Counted from the stretch's first letter, positions 23,626-35,490 are shown. The stretch: 64,000 nucleotides of DNA from Raphanus sativus (GCF_000801105.2 NC_079514.1:18950293-19014292), one strand, 5' to 3'. Numbers and translations: made by a program. The notes: generated by a model not told the origin, from the letters alone.

Positions 23626-24103
23626 CAACCAAGTAGTCCGTATTCAGACAACCATCCTTAATGGACTCATACTTGACCGGATCTAAACCAGTCAAGTTTG
23701 AAGGCAAAGCATCACACATTCTTAGTGAGTGGTGGGGAGGAACACAATTCGGTAAGGGTGCTTTGTGGTGCGATAAGATCCAGCAGCCATTGTGACAGTG
23801 AAATTCACCATCAACTTCGTTTCACCTTGACTGATTTTGGTCACGAACTGACTAACCAATTCTTTCTTGACAGTACCATGAATCATATCGCACTGGAAGA
23901 AAAAATAGCAACACAAGAATATGAACATAATTTACAACTTTTTAATATAAATTCTGAGTGCTTACTTTTGAATCAGCTAACACCATTTCCATCGTTTCTC
24001 CCACAACACCAGAATACTGCTTCCAAAGACGAATCACCTTAACACGGATTTTCCACATCGACTTGAAATGCTTCAAATCGCCAACAAAATCTAAACCTAC
24101 CAT
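23626..24103 (-). pseudogene. RPA70-like (DUF223/OB-fold) pseudogene fragment
   Basis: Exon 1 (23966-24103) starts MVGLDFVGDLKHFKSMW and ends at a GTAAGC donor. Exon 2 (23626-23892) follows a polypyrimidine-CAG acceptor and encodes CDMIHGTVKKELVSQF, NFTVTMAAGSYRTTKHPYRI and, in another frame, LTGLDPVKYESIKDGCLNTDYLV. These blocks match plant RPA1-like proteins (OB fold A and start of fold B). A frameshift and stop near 23720 break exon 2, and nothing homologous continues beyond 23626. Located 0.5 kb inside a Helitron-type 3' end on the same strand. Confidence 0.8.
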
Positions 24104-26080
24104 TGATCTTCTGTATTGTATATCAAAGAACGTTAGAGAGAAAGAAATAGAGAGAACACGATATAGTTGAAGCACTTCCACGACTTATATTTATATAAGT
24201 TACAAATTATCTTTCATTAAAATGAGATTGATTTATCAAATATACGGTACTCAATACTGATTGCCAATTTATCAGCCAAAACATAATTTTGTGTTTTTAT
24301 TCTTGGAAGTTTATAAATACATATAGAGAATATGTTAGGTTAATATTAAATTTTCGAATCAAGAATTCCGTTGGTGATATATTGATTGAGAATGTAATAT
24401 AAATCACGGCAATCAGAATTAAATTATTCTCCATGTAAAAATTTATGATTGCGATCAATACATTCCAATACAATATAATATTGGCCAAATCAATTACCTA
24501 AAATTGCGTTCAAAATCTGCAGGTCGCAAAAATATCCCTAATTTATATTTGAAATCACTAATGTTTTTACAAAATCATAACTACGAAATCACAATAGTAT
24601 ATTGAATCAAATTTAATATATATTAATTTTGATTTCGTGAAATTAGGTTATATTTGAAAACAATTCATTTTGATAGTTCTTATTCTTATTCTTGTTTCTT
24701 ATATTTGTTATTATTGGAAATTAATATTGCAATTTTAAGTTAAACAAATTGCATGTTCGATTCCACTTTTATTTGATTGAATTTTTGTTTCAGTTTATGT
24801 AAATGATAATAATAAAATTCATATAAAAAATATAAGAAATAAAATATTACCGGTACTGGAAAATCATAACATTAGCAATTTTTTTGAGAAAAAATTGTGT
24901 TTAATAGAGTTCAAATGAAATCGAATAGAAAAAGGGATATCGATGTATGTGAAGTATGCGTACAAATATGTTGCCGTTAGCATCCACATTATGTACGATA
25001 TACGAAACATTGTTATAAGTAATCGACAAATATATATGGAAGGTCTGTCGAATGACAATATTTGTAATTTTCTAAGGTCAGTGAAGCTTTTTTCATAAAC
25101 AGACTGAGAAGTGTCTTCTGTCTGCCACGTTGCCATAATGAAATATATACTTGTAATCCCTAATGACTGATCTTATAACAAAATATATAGAAAGTGAAAA
25201 TAATGCAGTAACTTTCGTATGCAAATCATGGAAAAATGAATCTAATTAGTTCTTAATTCACTCACTATTTAATATTTGACTTGGTTTAGTTTCCATATGC
25301 AAAACAAATTTGGAAAATTTTCGTAAAGATAATTTCAAAAAATGGAAAGTGGAAAGGAAGAGAATAATCAAAATTCGATTTCGAAATATCAAGATCATAA
25401 TTCACTCTCTATCTAATATGATTCATAATTCGATTTCCATATAAGTCATCATTCGATTTTCATTGCCAAAAAAGAAATTCTTTCCACTCTCTATTTAATA
25501 TGAGTCATAATTCGGTTCCCATATGCAAAACAAAATTACAAAATCTTCTTAAAGATTATTTCAAAATATAGAAAGTGGGAAGAAATGAAAAAATCTCGTG
25601 GACCATACACTCCAATAACGAAAATGACTTCTTTCCTTTTATACATATGCGGACATGAAACTATATATCATTTTCATACGAATATGCATGTCTGTCCAAT
25701 AGCAATAGCCGTAATATCCTAAGGTGGGTAAGCCTTTTTCATAAAGGGTCTGAGAAGGAACCTCGTGCCGACACGTCATCAAAATGGCAAACTCGAAAAT
25801 ATAGTACTCTTTAAAGGTTATTCTCTTTTTTTGCTTCCATTTTAATACTAAGGGGATATAAAGATTTTACCACATATGAAATAAACAATACATTCGAGAA
25901 AATCTAATTGTTTTACAAGGGAATACAACTAAATTGTTTTGGGTACAACTATGTAGAACATAAATTAGTTATTTTATGGGTTGTTTGTAGTTTGACAGCA
26001 CAAATTATAGTTGTTTTAGGTGGTTAGTTACAAATCATATTTTGATTGTTTTTTAATAGTACTTTTTAATTTTTCAGCTA
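24104..26080. other. AT-rich DNA with diverged duplications
   Basis: No gene. A segment at about 25257-25370 (CATATGCAAAACAAA, then TTCAAAAAATGGAAAGTGG) recurs in diverged form at about 25484-25595. Another block at about 25042-25100 (GTCTGTCGAATGACAATA, TTTTTCATAAA, CTGAGAAG) recurs at about 25691-25755. These look like old tandem duplications, perhaps inside the Helitron whose end is at 23113. Confidence 0.45.
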
Positions 26081-26085
26081 GAATT

Positions 26086-26460
26086 CTAGACAATAAAGGG
26101 AGAAACTTGCACATATAAATTAAGGGAGAAACTTGCACATGCACAAAGTCTCAAGGATATAAGGGAAATAAAGAGAAAGGCTCCCTTGGAAATACAACAA
26201 ATACTAGAGTTTTCGAAAATAAAACATAACATAAAAACATAGGATAAAAATAATATAAGATAGATATATGGTTGGTCCATGATCATCATCTAGGAGATAG
26301 GAGAAGTAGACTTGTGGCCTCGTTAAAAACCTCCATTTGGAAAATCCAGTGAGAAAAAACCAAAGCAGAGAAAAAGAGCACACACAATCTACTTGCCTAG
26401 ATGATGATCAGTTTGAAGGTAGAGTAGCTTGAATGGTGAAGAGTGTGTCTTGGTTGATCA
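26086..26460 (-). mobile_element. Probable 3' end of a copia-type retroelement
   Basis: Minus strand at about 26290-26400 contains ACTGGATTTTCC and GGTTTTTAACGAGGC, an arrangement commonly found just upstream of or within the start of plant copia 3' LTRs. The adjoining minus frame 26408-26638 ends here with no recognised domain. No LTR pair was found; low confidence. Confidence 0.3.
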
Positions 26461-26722
26461 AGCCTCGACCAAGACCTTCTTCTTGCTCCAATGCTGTCTT
26501 GAGTGAGCCTCCAATAGCTTCATTAAGTTTCTGTGATCTGGAAGAAGTGTTGGAACTTTCAGGAATGGCTAAGATATCTTCATCAACAAGCTGGTCCATG
26601 ATCATACTGTCTTTATTAGCATGCTGGTCCAGAATCATATCAAAGTATATGAATTATATAAGTCATCTAAATTTATTAAAACATTCATATTGAAAAAATC
26701 AAAGATCAGAATAAACTACAGA

Positions 26723-26767
26723 TGCGAGCGCGCGTGCGCGCACACACTCACATATATACATATATAT

Positions 26768-26809
<42 letters not shown>

Positions 26810-26820
26810 CATATATATAT
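26723..26820. repeat. Compound microsatellite (GC)n-(CA)n-(TA)n
   Basis: Alternating purine-pyrimidine DNA for about 90 bp: GCGAGCGCGCGTGCGCGC, then CACACAC, then long TATA runs with one phase change near 26779. Confidence 0.8.
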
Positions 26821-26899
26821 TTCTAATTAATAACTATTTTTTTTATGAAAAGCATGTTTAAATTGTACTTAATAATTAGTTTTAAACTTGACTAATAAG

Positions 26900-27139
26900 T
26901 ACTCCCTCCGTTTCATATTACTTGTCGTTCTAAGCTTATGCACACTTAAGAAAACATTTAATTTTACATATTTCCAAAATAAAAACACTATTACCAATAC
27001 ACCTAACCATATATCAACCAATAGAAAAATAGAATAGAGAATGTTGTCAATAAGTTTTACACTGAAAACCGAAAACGACAACTATTTTGAAACAAAAAAT
27101 TTCCTCTAGAACGACAAATAATTCGAAACGGAGGGAGTA
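26900..27139. mobile_element. Stowaway MITE
   Basis: A 236-bp element (26902-27137) flanked by TA. Termini are CTCCCTCCGTTTCATATTAC and, at the other end, CTCCCTCCGTTTCGAATTAT; TTGTCGTTCTA follows on both sides. CTCCCTCCGT plus a TA duplication defines Stowaway. It lies 31 bp from the last recognised ARF exon. Confidence 0.92.
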
Positions 27140-27169
27140 TAAAATAAGAAGATGGTATCTATTTCATAC

Positions 27170-29442
27170 CTTGATATGACTTTTGGTTTGGATGTAGTCA
27201 ACCTTTTCTTCTGCAGAGATTTTAGAAATATTAGATTTTTATATGATTCAATTGGTATGATGGGATCCTTTGTTTCTGCAGGAATTGTTAGATCAACTCC
27301 AAACAGTCTGCAGCTAGTAGTCGTAGTGGTAGTTGACGGTTCTTTCATTTCTTGAACCATTTGATCATTGTAGTTTTGCTTGGACATGGTAGGGAATGAG
27401 TAGCTCATTGAAGATTGTATGCTTGACTGTCCAATTTCTTGGCCTCGAGTCAATGTAGGAACCCACATGTTTGAACCTATAAGAAAAAATAATGATAACT
27501 AATTCACAAAGAATTTGAACTTATTTAGTAGTTTTTACTTACCAAACTCATGCATTTCGCTTTTACGTTTATTTTTTAGAAAAACTGATTTGAGAATGTT
27601 TGGTGAATGTATGAGAGGCTCGATCTCCCATGGAGATACATTATCAGGTCTTGGAATTGTTGCAGCTTCATCCCATTGTACCTATAAAATAAAATTAGTG
27701 TATATTATATATACTTTCATAAAAGATATATTTTAAAATAATATAATTAAAGTATAACTAGTACTAATCTTACTTCTAGACTTCGCCATTCTGAATCTTT
27801 CTAGTGAGGGAGAAATCTCTCACTCCTACTATTGTTCCACAGTATCTAGTATAGTAAAATCATTTTTGTAAGTAATCATATTTTTAAAAGTAAAATAAAT
27901 TTAAAGATTTACCTTATTTCATTAAAATATTTTCCTTCAAACTTCATCAAAAATTTGGAGCCTATACTAAATTTCTTACTCACTCCATCTATAAATTTAT
28001 CAAAGTTGACAAGGAATTGACTCGACCTGATATCATCATATAAAGTAATAAATAAAAGTGTATTTGTTGAAGAAAATATTTTTATAATGTTTAATTTATT
28101 AACAAAATATTTTCTTTACCTGGACTTATAGAACACAACGAATATACTTCATCTGTTCCAAAATAATTGAGTTTTGAGGTTTTTGCACGTTGATTAAGAA
28201 ATTACAAATTTTTATTCTATTTTTTTGTTTACCTAAAAATAATAATGATTAAAGTAATTTCAACCAATAAACAATTATACTACAGAATATAAATAATTAA
28301 AAATATTAAAATGCATTTATTTTTTACCTAGAAACTTGAAAACATCACTTAAAATGGAATAAAAAAATTTTCCTAAAACTCCACTTAAAGTGGGACGGAG
28401 GGAGTACATTTTTTCTAATAGCATTCAATGCAGTAGCAACTGTACCATTGTGCATACTCTGTTTTGAAATTAATAATGATGGTATGTTGTGTTGTTCATT
28501 ATTAGCTGCTTTTATGACTCCAACTCTTGATTCCCCATTCTCTCCTCTGTTAAAAAAAGATAGTTAAAATCCAAAGTCCAATAAACAAATAAGATATAAA
28601 ATGAAAGAAATGTATACCGAAGGAATACAAAAGAGTCTCCAACAACCAAATCTTTTTTTTTTGCAAACTCATTCCAACCAGATGTGAAAAGATGTCTCTC
28701 TGGTTTACCTAGTATATTGTTTGTAAGAAAATAAAGATAGTAAGTAATACTCATAAATTTTGATATCAATAAAAATTTGTTACCTCTTAAAGTGTGTTTA
28801 AAATTCCATTCATGACCATGAATATCTTTGGAAATTACCTCTTGACTTGGTGTCAGCCGAGATGTATCCTAAAGAATTATTTGATACAAAATATTATATA
28901 AAATTTTACAATTTGAGTGAATGTAAGTCAGTGTTAATACCAGCAGAGGAAGACATTCAATGGCATGTCTTTTATTCAAAACAAAACTACCCTTTTTGTT
29001 GGTATCAGAAGCACTTAACACCTTAGTAAAATAGCTAATGTTTTGTATGTTGTTTTCATGTTTAGGAATTGGGATTTCAACTTCCTACAATAATAAAAAT
29101 TCATATTATTATTAATTAAAAGAGATATAAGAAGACCTGCAATTAAGTTACTAAAGGAATAAAATATTATTTTGCCACTCACAGATGTATCAGGCAACAA
29201 TGAAATTTCTGCATAAATTTCATCAGTTGTAGCCTCAACCTAAGACCATACATAAAATTATACCCAAAGAAATATAATTTACAGTAAGTCAGTATATCTC
29301 ATGTGCATTTAATAAATAAGAAACATAAATAATCAATGAAAAATACCTTGAGCTTGATACTAAAAACATTGCAGAGAATTTTTGAAGGAATATCAAAAAT
29401 TGGTTTTAGTTGACATATTTCATCATTCATAGATGTAGCAAG
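27170..29442 (-). pseudogene. Auxin response factor (ARF) pseudogene, 5' and 3' truncated
   Basis: Ten exon segments on the minus strand: 29347-29442, 29183-29239, 28941-29084, 28784-28868, 28618-28708, 28120-28546, 27913-28026, about 27772-27852, 27543-27681 and 27170-27476, nearly all with GT-AG edges. They encode the pre-B3 segment (PIFDIPSKILCNV), the B3 DNA-binding domain (FTKVLSASDTNKKGSF, HLFTSGWNEFAKKKDLVVGD, SFVFLRGENGESRVGV), the ARF domain (QFLVNFDKFIDGVSKKFSIG, CGTIVGVRDFS) and [20 protein letters not shown], then CRLFGVDLTIP. It is broken: a Stowaway MITE sits in the sixth segment, with a frame slip there, and in the eighth a deleted base plus TAG replaces the Trp of SPHW. The N-terminal exons (YEQLWKLCAGP region) are absent; the sequence upstream is a hAT remnant. 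No PB1 domain was found downstream. Most like the Arabidopsis ARF12-15/20-22 cluster by feel. Confidence 0.88.
28145..28406. mobile_element. Stowaway-type MITE inside an ARF exon
   Basis: A 258-bp element (28147-28404) flanked by TA. Right terminus on the minus strand is CTCCCTCCGTCCCACTTTAA; left terminus is the diverged CTTCATCTGTTCCAAAATAA. It interrupts the coding exon shortly after the NAIRKN codons. Confidence 0.85.
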
Positions 29443-29542
29443 CTGATTATACCATCAAAATTTTGGGTAAGTTTTTCAAATCAAAACATATGTGAAAGAT
29501 ATAACAAATTTGTAAAAAATAAAAAATGTATTGCCTGCTCTA

Positions 29543-30168
29543 TATGAACCGGTTCGACCGCTACTCGTTTTGTAAGCCGAGTTCGGTTCCGTTCAAAACC
29601 CGGATTTTATAAAACTCGGAAAATTCGGTTCAAAACCGGTGGAACCGGTGACCCGGTTCGACGTCAAAACCCGGTTTTTTAATTTTGTCACATTTTAAAT
29701 TGTAATTAAGTTTTATATTAAGGGATAATAACTAATAATAAGTTAAATACTTAATAATACTTAAAGCCGTCTTTTCTTTTGTTAATAATTTTCGAGGAAA
29801 AAAAAGAAACCTAAACGTACATCTTCTCCTCTTCTCGTTGTCTCTTACACTATTCTCCATCTGAATTTTTCATTATCACAAGGTTTTGCTATTGTTACTA
29901 GTTAATGGAGGGGAATTGTTCAGTGAATGAACCAGATTCAGGCGTACCTTTTTCTCAACCTTCAGTTCGTCGTAAAAATGACACAGCCGTCTTTTCTTTT
30001 ATATATGATTAATTATAAATATATAAGTGTATATGTATATGTATATATATATATTAAAATATATAATAAATAAAAAACTCGGTTCGACCGGTTGAACCGG
30101 TCCGACCAATCAACCAGTAAATACGTCGAGTCGGTGTCCAGTCCAGTTTTTAAAACATTGTCCGTCAG
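29543..30168 (+). mobile_element. Internally deleted, left-truncated hAT element
   Basis: Rich in GAACCGGTTCGACC-type subterminal motifs at both sides (29547 onward, 30080-30125). The right end reads, on the minus strand, CAATGTTTTAAAAACTGGAC, a hAT terminus common in plants. A start codon at 29905 opens MEGNCSVNEPDSGVPF, which resembles the beginning of hAT transposases, and stops after about 35 codons. GCCGTCTTTTCTTTT is repeated at 29766-29780 and 29986-30000. No matching left terminus or target duplication was found. Confidence 0.6.
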
Positions 30169-30685
30169 TAGCTATACAGCGAGAAAAAAATACAATTATG
30201 GATATATATTTTTTATCAATCAAAAACCAAAATCAAATCTAAAAATTCCTCGCTTATACCTAAAAATCCAGGTTGCCAATGCATGATTTGATCACTCGCC
30301 ATCAGCTCTTATTGAAACACTGATCTGTTATTTATTTTTGTTCGAACAAGTTTGTTTTCTTATACGATCTTTATTTAAAAAAAAAATTCCACAAATTTCA
30401 TGTTCAGTATTTATAGGTGAAACGATATTAATTCATTATTCCGATATGAGTTTTGACTAATAATTTTAACAAGTTACCGAAAAGTGTCGAGTCAAAAATG
30501 TATCTTTTAGAAATACCAAAATTTATTTAATATCAATAAATTGTGTTTCTGAATATGTTGTAATATTTATATAGAGAGGACATGGACCATTCCCGCCTCA
30601 TAATTAGATGGATATGCCTTCCGAAAAAAATTACAAGACAATGGATCCTCTACTAAAAATATTAATGCATTTTAGCTCTTTCATT

Positions 30686-32157
30686 AATAGTGTTGGGGTC
30701 AAAACCGGTCACGACGAAATCAATGCCTGGAAGTTCCACCAATTCACGAATTGGTTCTTTTTAAATTATCAAATATTTCCGAAAATTAGTCAGCCAAGCA
30801 AAAGATGGTCCTTAATTGCCCCGAGAGATATCGAGGATTGGTCCAGCCTAGCCAAGGGCTTATCCGAGAGCAGACACGGGTCAGGACAGGTCATCCACCT
30901 CGCCCAAGGGTGAGGACCGCAGCGACCCGGCCACCTTGCCCAAGGGCGAGGACCGCAGAGCCTAGGTCACCTCGCCCTAGGGCGAGGACCGCAGTGTCCC
31001 GGCCACCTCGCCCGCAGACACGGACTGCGGAGCCTAGGTCACCTCGCCCTAGGGCGAGGATCGCCCTGTCTCGACTGCCTTGTCCACGGGCGAGGACCAC
31101 CACGTCCACGTCACCTCGCCCTAGGGCGAGGACCGCCGTGACTCGGCCACCTCACCCACGGGCGAGGACCTCTCCGTCTCGGCCACCTCGCCCTAGGGCG
31201 AGGATGGTCCGTCCCGGCCATCTCACCCTAGGGTGAGCTCGGTCTTGTCCCGATACCATGCATCCTTCCCTAAGTTTTCGTAACTCGATCCTTGAATCCG
31301 TGAGCCTAATACTCCTGTTTCGTTTCGATTAGGATCGTCGAGGAAAAGTCCGGGAAAAAATCATGAAAGATTCGTTCGACGAATGGATTTTGATTCATCG
31401 TATAAAACGATTATGGTTAGCTTGAACACCCGTCGTCTTAACTATACGAGGGATTAAAGATCTTTTTGAGAAACCAATGTTACGTCGAAGGTGATTTCTT
31501 AGGAAAAATCGTAAAAACGTCTGAAGTCCAAAACGTCCTGGTAGGACCTGGAACGCGACCAAACGGCACATTTACGATTTTAAAATAAGATTGAGCCCAA
31601 GATGGATATGACGGTCTATTTTTATTTTATAGGAGGAGATAAATGTTAAGTTTTCCGAAGATAAACGTCAAGTTTCCCGATAGACATGAAGATCGATGAA
31701 AATGGAAAAAGCCTACCTCACGACAGATTCGGCCCAAGGGAAGAAGAGGAAAAGGGAAAACCGACCTTGAGGGAGTATATAAGGAGAGCTTAGGGCGGGA
31801 GAAAAGGGAGACTTTCTTAAGAACAAAGTCAGCACTTAGAGCGACTTAGGCATTTTTCGTTTTTATTATCGAGCTGCGATTCAACTAGGTTAGAACTTAG
31901 GTTGCTAGACTAGCGAACTTGCCGACAGCTCTCGTAGCAAAGGCTCTCACCTGTTGTTCACGCTCAAATGCGGATTTGGAAATAATATTTTTCTCTCTCT
32001 TTTCGTTCTTGCAATTTATTACTTCATATTTTCTATGATATTGATTGTGTTGTGCGTGGTCCAGCAGATAACCAGGACCTTTAGAGGAAGCTAGGTTTAC
32101 TTGGCTTTTCTCCGATTAACAAAACTCGATGGTGTGAATTTCGGTCCCCACAAATAG
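30686..32157 (+). mobile_element. Solo LTR (gypsy type, 1462 bp) with target duplication AATAG
   Basis: Starts TGTTGGGGTC (30691) and ends TCCCCACA (32152). Perfect 5-bp duplications AATAG flank it (30686-30690, 32153-32157). Internal features: a 42-bp-period GC-rich tandem repeat (30896-31237) and a TATA box TATATAAGG (31776-31784) consistent with an LTR promoter. No internal coding region, so it is a product of LTR-LTR recombination. Frames across the tandem repeat (e.g. 30805-31236) are not genes. Confidence 0.9.
30896..31237. repeat. GC-rich minisatellite of palindromic units
   Basis: About eight diverged copies of a ~42-bp unit. Each centres on CTCGCCCTAGGGCGAG or a variant (e.g. CTCACCCTAGGGTGAG); four copies of the 16-bp palindrome are perfect. 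Units alternate GCCACCTCGCCC and GTCACCTCGCCC leads. Confidence 0.85.
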
Positions 32158-32880
32158 TAAACTCACAAAACAGACATTACAAGTGATTTTAGAGAGGTCC
32201 AGTCTCCCATCATTTACATCTTTGATTAAAATTTACCGAAAAGTCTTATGTTTCTACACGATTCACACATGTATAGGCATAGGCCAATGGATCCACAATC
32301 TCCTCATCACTGACATTGGGCCACTTTGAAACGCCACTCCAAGCCCCTTACACAAAAATCAGTGCCTTCAATAGAATCATAGACTACATACATCCACCTT
32401 TAAAGAATCCCAAAATAACTTTCTAGGCGACCACTGAAGGAAAGCTTCATCGAATCATCTACAGGAAATCTTCTCAAATAAGGGGTAGCAAAGAAATTAC
32501 TCCAACCAAAATGAAATTTTGAATTCACTGAATAAGCAAGAGGATCGATTGTATGCAGCCAGAATTTGATTCATTAAAACATGTGGAAAAAAAAGAAAAC
32601 ACTAACACAAGTGATGTTATCACTTAAAATTCCTTAAGAAATATATACATGTAACTTGACATATATTTGATTCTCTATACACTAATTAGGCAGTACGAGT
32701 GGTATAAGTGGACGATAAAAAATTGAAGATATTGATATATGCAAGATGAATTACTGGTATACTCATATAGATTAGTCGGTTTCATATACCTTTTGACTAT
32801 TATAAAAACATGTTTTTATATATCAATCAAAAAAAATTCATTATTAAGTTTGACAAAAATTCAATAGTCAATAACATATT
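32158..32880. other. Unassigned spacer
   Basis: No gene recognised. The minus strand at about 32280-32500 contains broken coding-like segments (for example KLSFSGRLESYFGIL in part) that may be an old gene remnant. I could not place it in a family. Confidence 0.3.
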
Positions 32881-33231
32881 TATGACAACCCGTCCTGCGG
32901 AACCACCCGTCCGTAGACCCAAGCTCACAGCGCTGCAGCGCACCGACTCCAACCCCTCCATTATGAGATCTCACTATCTCCATAATTAGGTTGTTGGTGA
33001 GACTCGAACCCAGGTCCTCACCCTTTAACAGCATTCCCACAGGACAAGATCAATTGGTGACAGCTTGTCCTGTGGGAATGCTGTTAAAGGGTGAGGACCT
33101 GGGTTCGAGTCTCACCAACAACCTAATTATGGAGATAGTGAGATCTCATAATGGAGGGGTTGGGGTCGGTGCGCTGCAGCGCTGTGAGCCTGGGGTCCAT
33201 GGGCAGGTGTTCTACGGGACGGGTTGTCATA
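32881..33231. mobile_element. Foldback (long inverted repeat) element, copy 1
   Basis: 351 bp: a left arm 32881-33048 and a right arm 33064-33231 are near-perfect reverse complements around a 15-bp centre. Ends are TATGACAACCCGTC and GACGGGTTGTCATA. Each arm has GGGTTCGAGTCTC, a good tRNA/SINE B box (33101-33113 and mirrored at 32999-33011), and the palindrome GCGCTGCAGCGC. A related copy lies at 47563-47929. No target duplication seen. Confidence 0.85.
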
Positions 33232-34809
33232 CATTCAGTAAGGTGTGGGATGCTAGACCCGAAGTCCATTAACTTAGACATAGCACTCCAAATAAATATA
33301 ATTTAATACTAATATATAACAAACACGGCACCTAAAGTACCCAAAGATCAAACAATGGCCCTGGCGACCGGCCCACTAACATGCCAAAACCCACCGAATA
33401 TATGCTCGGCAACACACGCCCAGAGACGGTTTATCGACCAACGGCTACGATCAACCGGTCGACTAAATCTGACCGTAACCAGTACAAAATCCGGCCTACA
33501 GATAAAACTCTCTGTACCCGGTAAAATCTCATAGACAATCATAATAAATAAATGTTATATTAATAATATTATAATATATCAATTTTAAATGAAACAATCA
33601 AAGTTGAACCTTCTAGACACCTATATCCGGTTTAAGCAAAGAACCTAAACTATCAAGTAGACTGACTCAATTCATGAAGACGGATACATATATATTAGAA
33701 CTAAACTATGTTTAATTCGAAATCCTGGAGCGTGTACGAAAAATTACGAGATGAACCTTCACCTTAGTCAAGATGGCAGATTGATCAGGTCATACTTGGG
33801 AACTGATATGCCGCAACAAACATCTAGGCTTTAGAGAAAATGACTTGGCAAACAAGTCACCCATAAGGTCCATGATCGCTTCTTACGCATGCCATAATAA
33901 AAGTGCACGTTAAATATGTTTCTTGTATCACAAGAAACAAAGGAAAATCATTTGAACCTTCAAGGCTTTGACTTGCGACGATGGATATTTGACTCCGGCT
34001 ATACGAACTGCATCTTCGTTGGTACGGGATGTACTTCCACTCTAATCTCATTGCAGCATGGATCGGTGGTCACTAACGCGACGGCTCCGGATCCTCATGT
34101 TCTCCATTTTAGGGATCTAGTGCACTGAGGCTTCATCACTGGTGTGGTTACTGGCTCCGAGATGAACACGTATTGGTGGTGATAACCAGTGGATAACAAC
34201 GCTCCGGCACAGCAAGGATCTCGGACCCTCCTCAGGTGAGATGATGACGGTGGTGTGTGGCGGTAACGGCGACGATCAAGGCATTTATCTCCGGTGGACT
34301 GAGATGACTCAAGGCTTTGAGCCGTACGTGGTGATTGGCGATGGTCATGGCGGTCTGTGCTTCTTCTTCTCGTAGAGGGAGATGACTGATGGAGAAGAAC
34401 ATGGCTGAGGACTTGAAGACGTGGAGGAGAGGAAGAAGACATAATGGAGGTTAGTGGAGGCGGTTCCCGATGCAACTCATTTTATCTCCTTTGCGTACTA
34501 GGTTAAGCAAATAATTAATATGTATACAACTTTATATCATCGGTTAAGAAAATGGCTTGGTTTAGTCCAGATAAATAATCAAACCAATTTCCAAGCCCGG
34601 TTTAGAGATACCAGTCGTTACAATTTTCCTCCACTTAACTGGAATTCGTCATCGAATTCAAATCTGATCCGGTTACTCGGTTTGGCCTAATAAAATTGTT
34701 GGTAGTCTATCATCTTATGAAATTTGGTCTTTCGGTGTCGTACTAAGTTATATCTCTCTCCCCAAAAAATATACATTTTTTAACCAACTATGCAACTGCC
34801 TTTTAAAAT
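33232..34809. other. Unassigned sequence, no supported gene
   Basis: Open frames exist (for example 34095-34475 on the minus strand, Ser/Arg-rich) but show no recognised domain, no splice context and no homology that I can name. The surroundings are repetitive, so this is probably internal or flanking retroelement sequence. Confidence 0.35.
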
Positions 34810-35430
34810 TTATTTCCTTGTCATTCCAGAATCTATACTGATTGGTTGGACATAAACAAATTCTTTTGATGTTTCTTGGTGTCTGTGAGAATTAATGAAA
34901 ACTGGCTCTCTATTGACTTTCCCTAAACTAGTACGAAAAAGAATCATAGAAATCTGACAACTTTGCTGATAAACTAGATGATAAACTGCTGATATGATCC
35001 GCTCCATAATTGGGTATGGTCCATAGTGCCTCAACTTAAGTTGTTCTCTTTTTTTTTTTGAAGCTTTCAAGTCATAGTTCCTCTTTGAAATGTCCTTATT
35101 TCTGGGTATATGAAATCAACCACCTCAAACTTTAAATCTCTAATGTTTTTATCGGTATATCTCTTTTTACGGTAATCTCTTCAGTCGACTTTTGAGCATT
35201 TCCATTTGCTCTATTGTCTCTTGAAAAAAAATTGCTCATTTTAGTCATAGCACTCCCCCACTTTGGTCCAATCATAGCATGCGTGCAATTGATCTTCCAT
35301 AAAGAGCTTTCTATACATGAACTATTCCAGCGGTAGATGCTTTCCTCATTTTTTTTTGCGAGCTAAGCACAAGTCTTGAGGGTGCCTCTTGAGTTTAACT
35401 TAGCAAGACGGTCCATGATCGCTCATACAT
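34810..35430 (-). pseudogene. Ty3/gypsy integrase C-terminal remnant
   Basis: The minus frame 34810-35070 encodes KKKREQLKLRHYGPYPIMER then, across a small gap, SLGKVNREPVF. This matches the LRxRxYGPFxIxxRI...FHxSxLK region at the end of gypsy integrases. Upstream (to about 35430) shifted frames carry further linker-like segments. Heavily mutated, no LTRs attached. Confidence 0.6.
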
Positions 35431-35490
35431 TATTCTTCATGAAACTTCCCTTCCATAGTTCTATAAGGAAACCTACTTTACATGATCCCA

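Noticed and set aside
30805..31236. 143-codon Pro/Arg-rich frame
   Set aside because: Produced by the GC-rich palindromic minisatellite inside a solo LTR; no start context, no family.
33056..33120. tRNA gene suggested by GGGTTCGAGTCTCACC
   Set aside because: Only the B box fits; no acceptor stem or anticodon arm, and the sequence is one arm of a foldback element.
34095..34475. 126-codon Ser/Arg-rich frame as a gene
   Set aside because: Low-complexity translation, no domain, repetitive surroundings.
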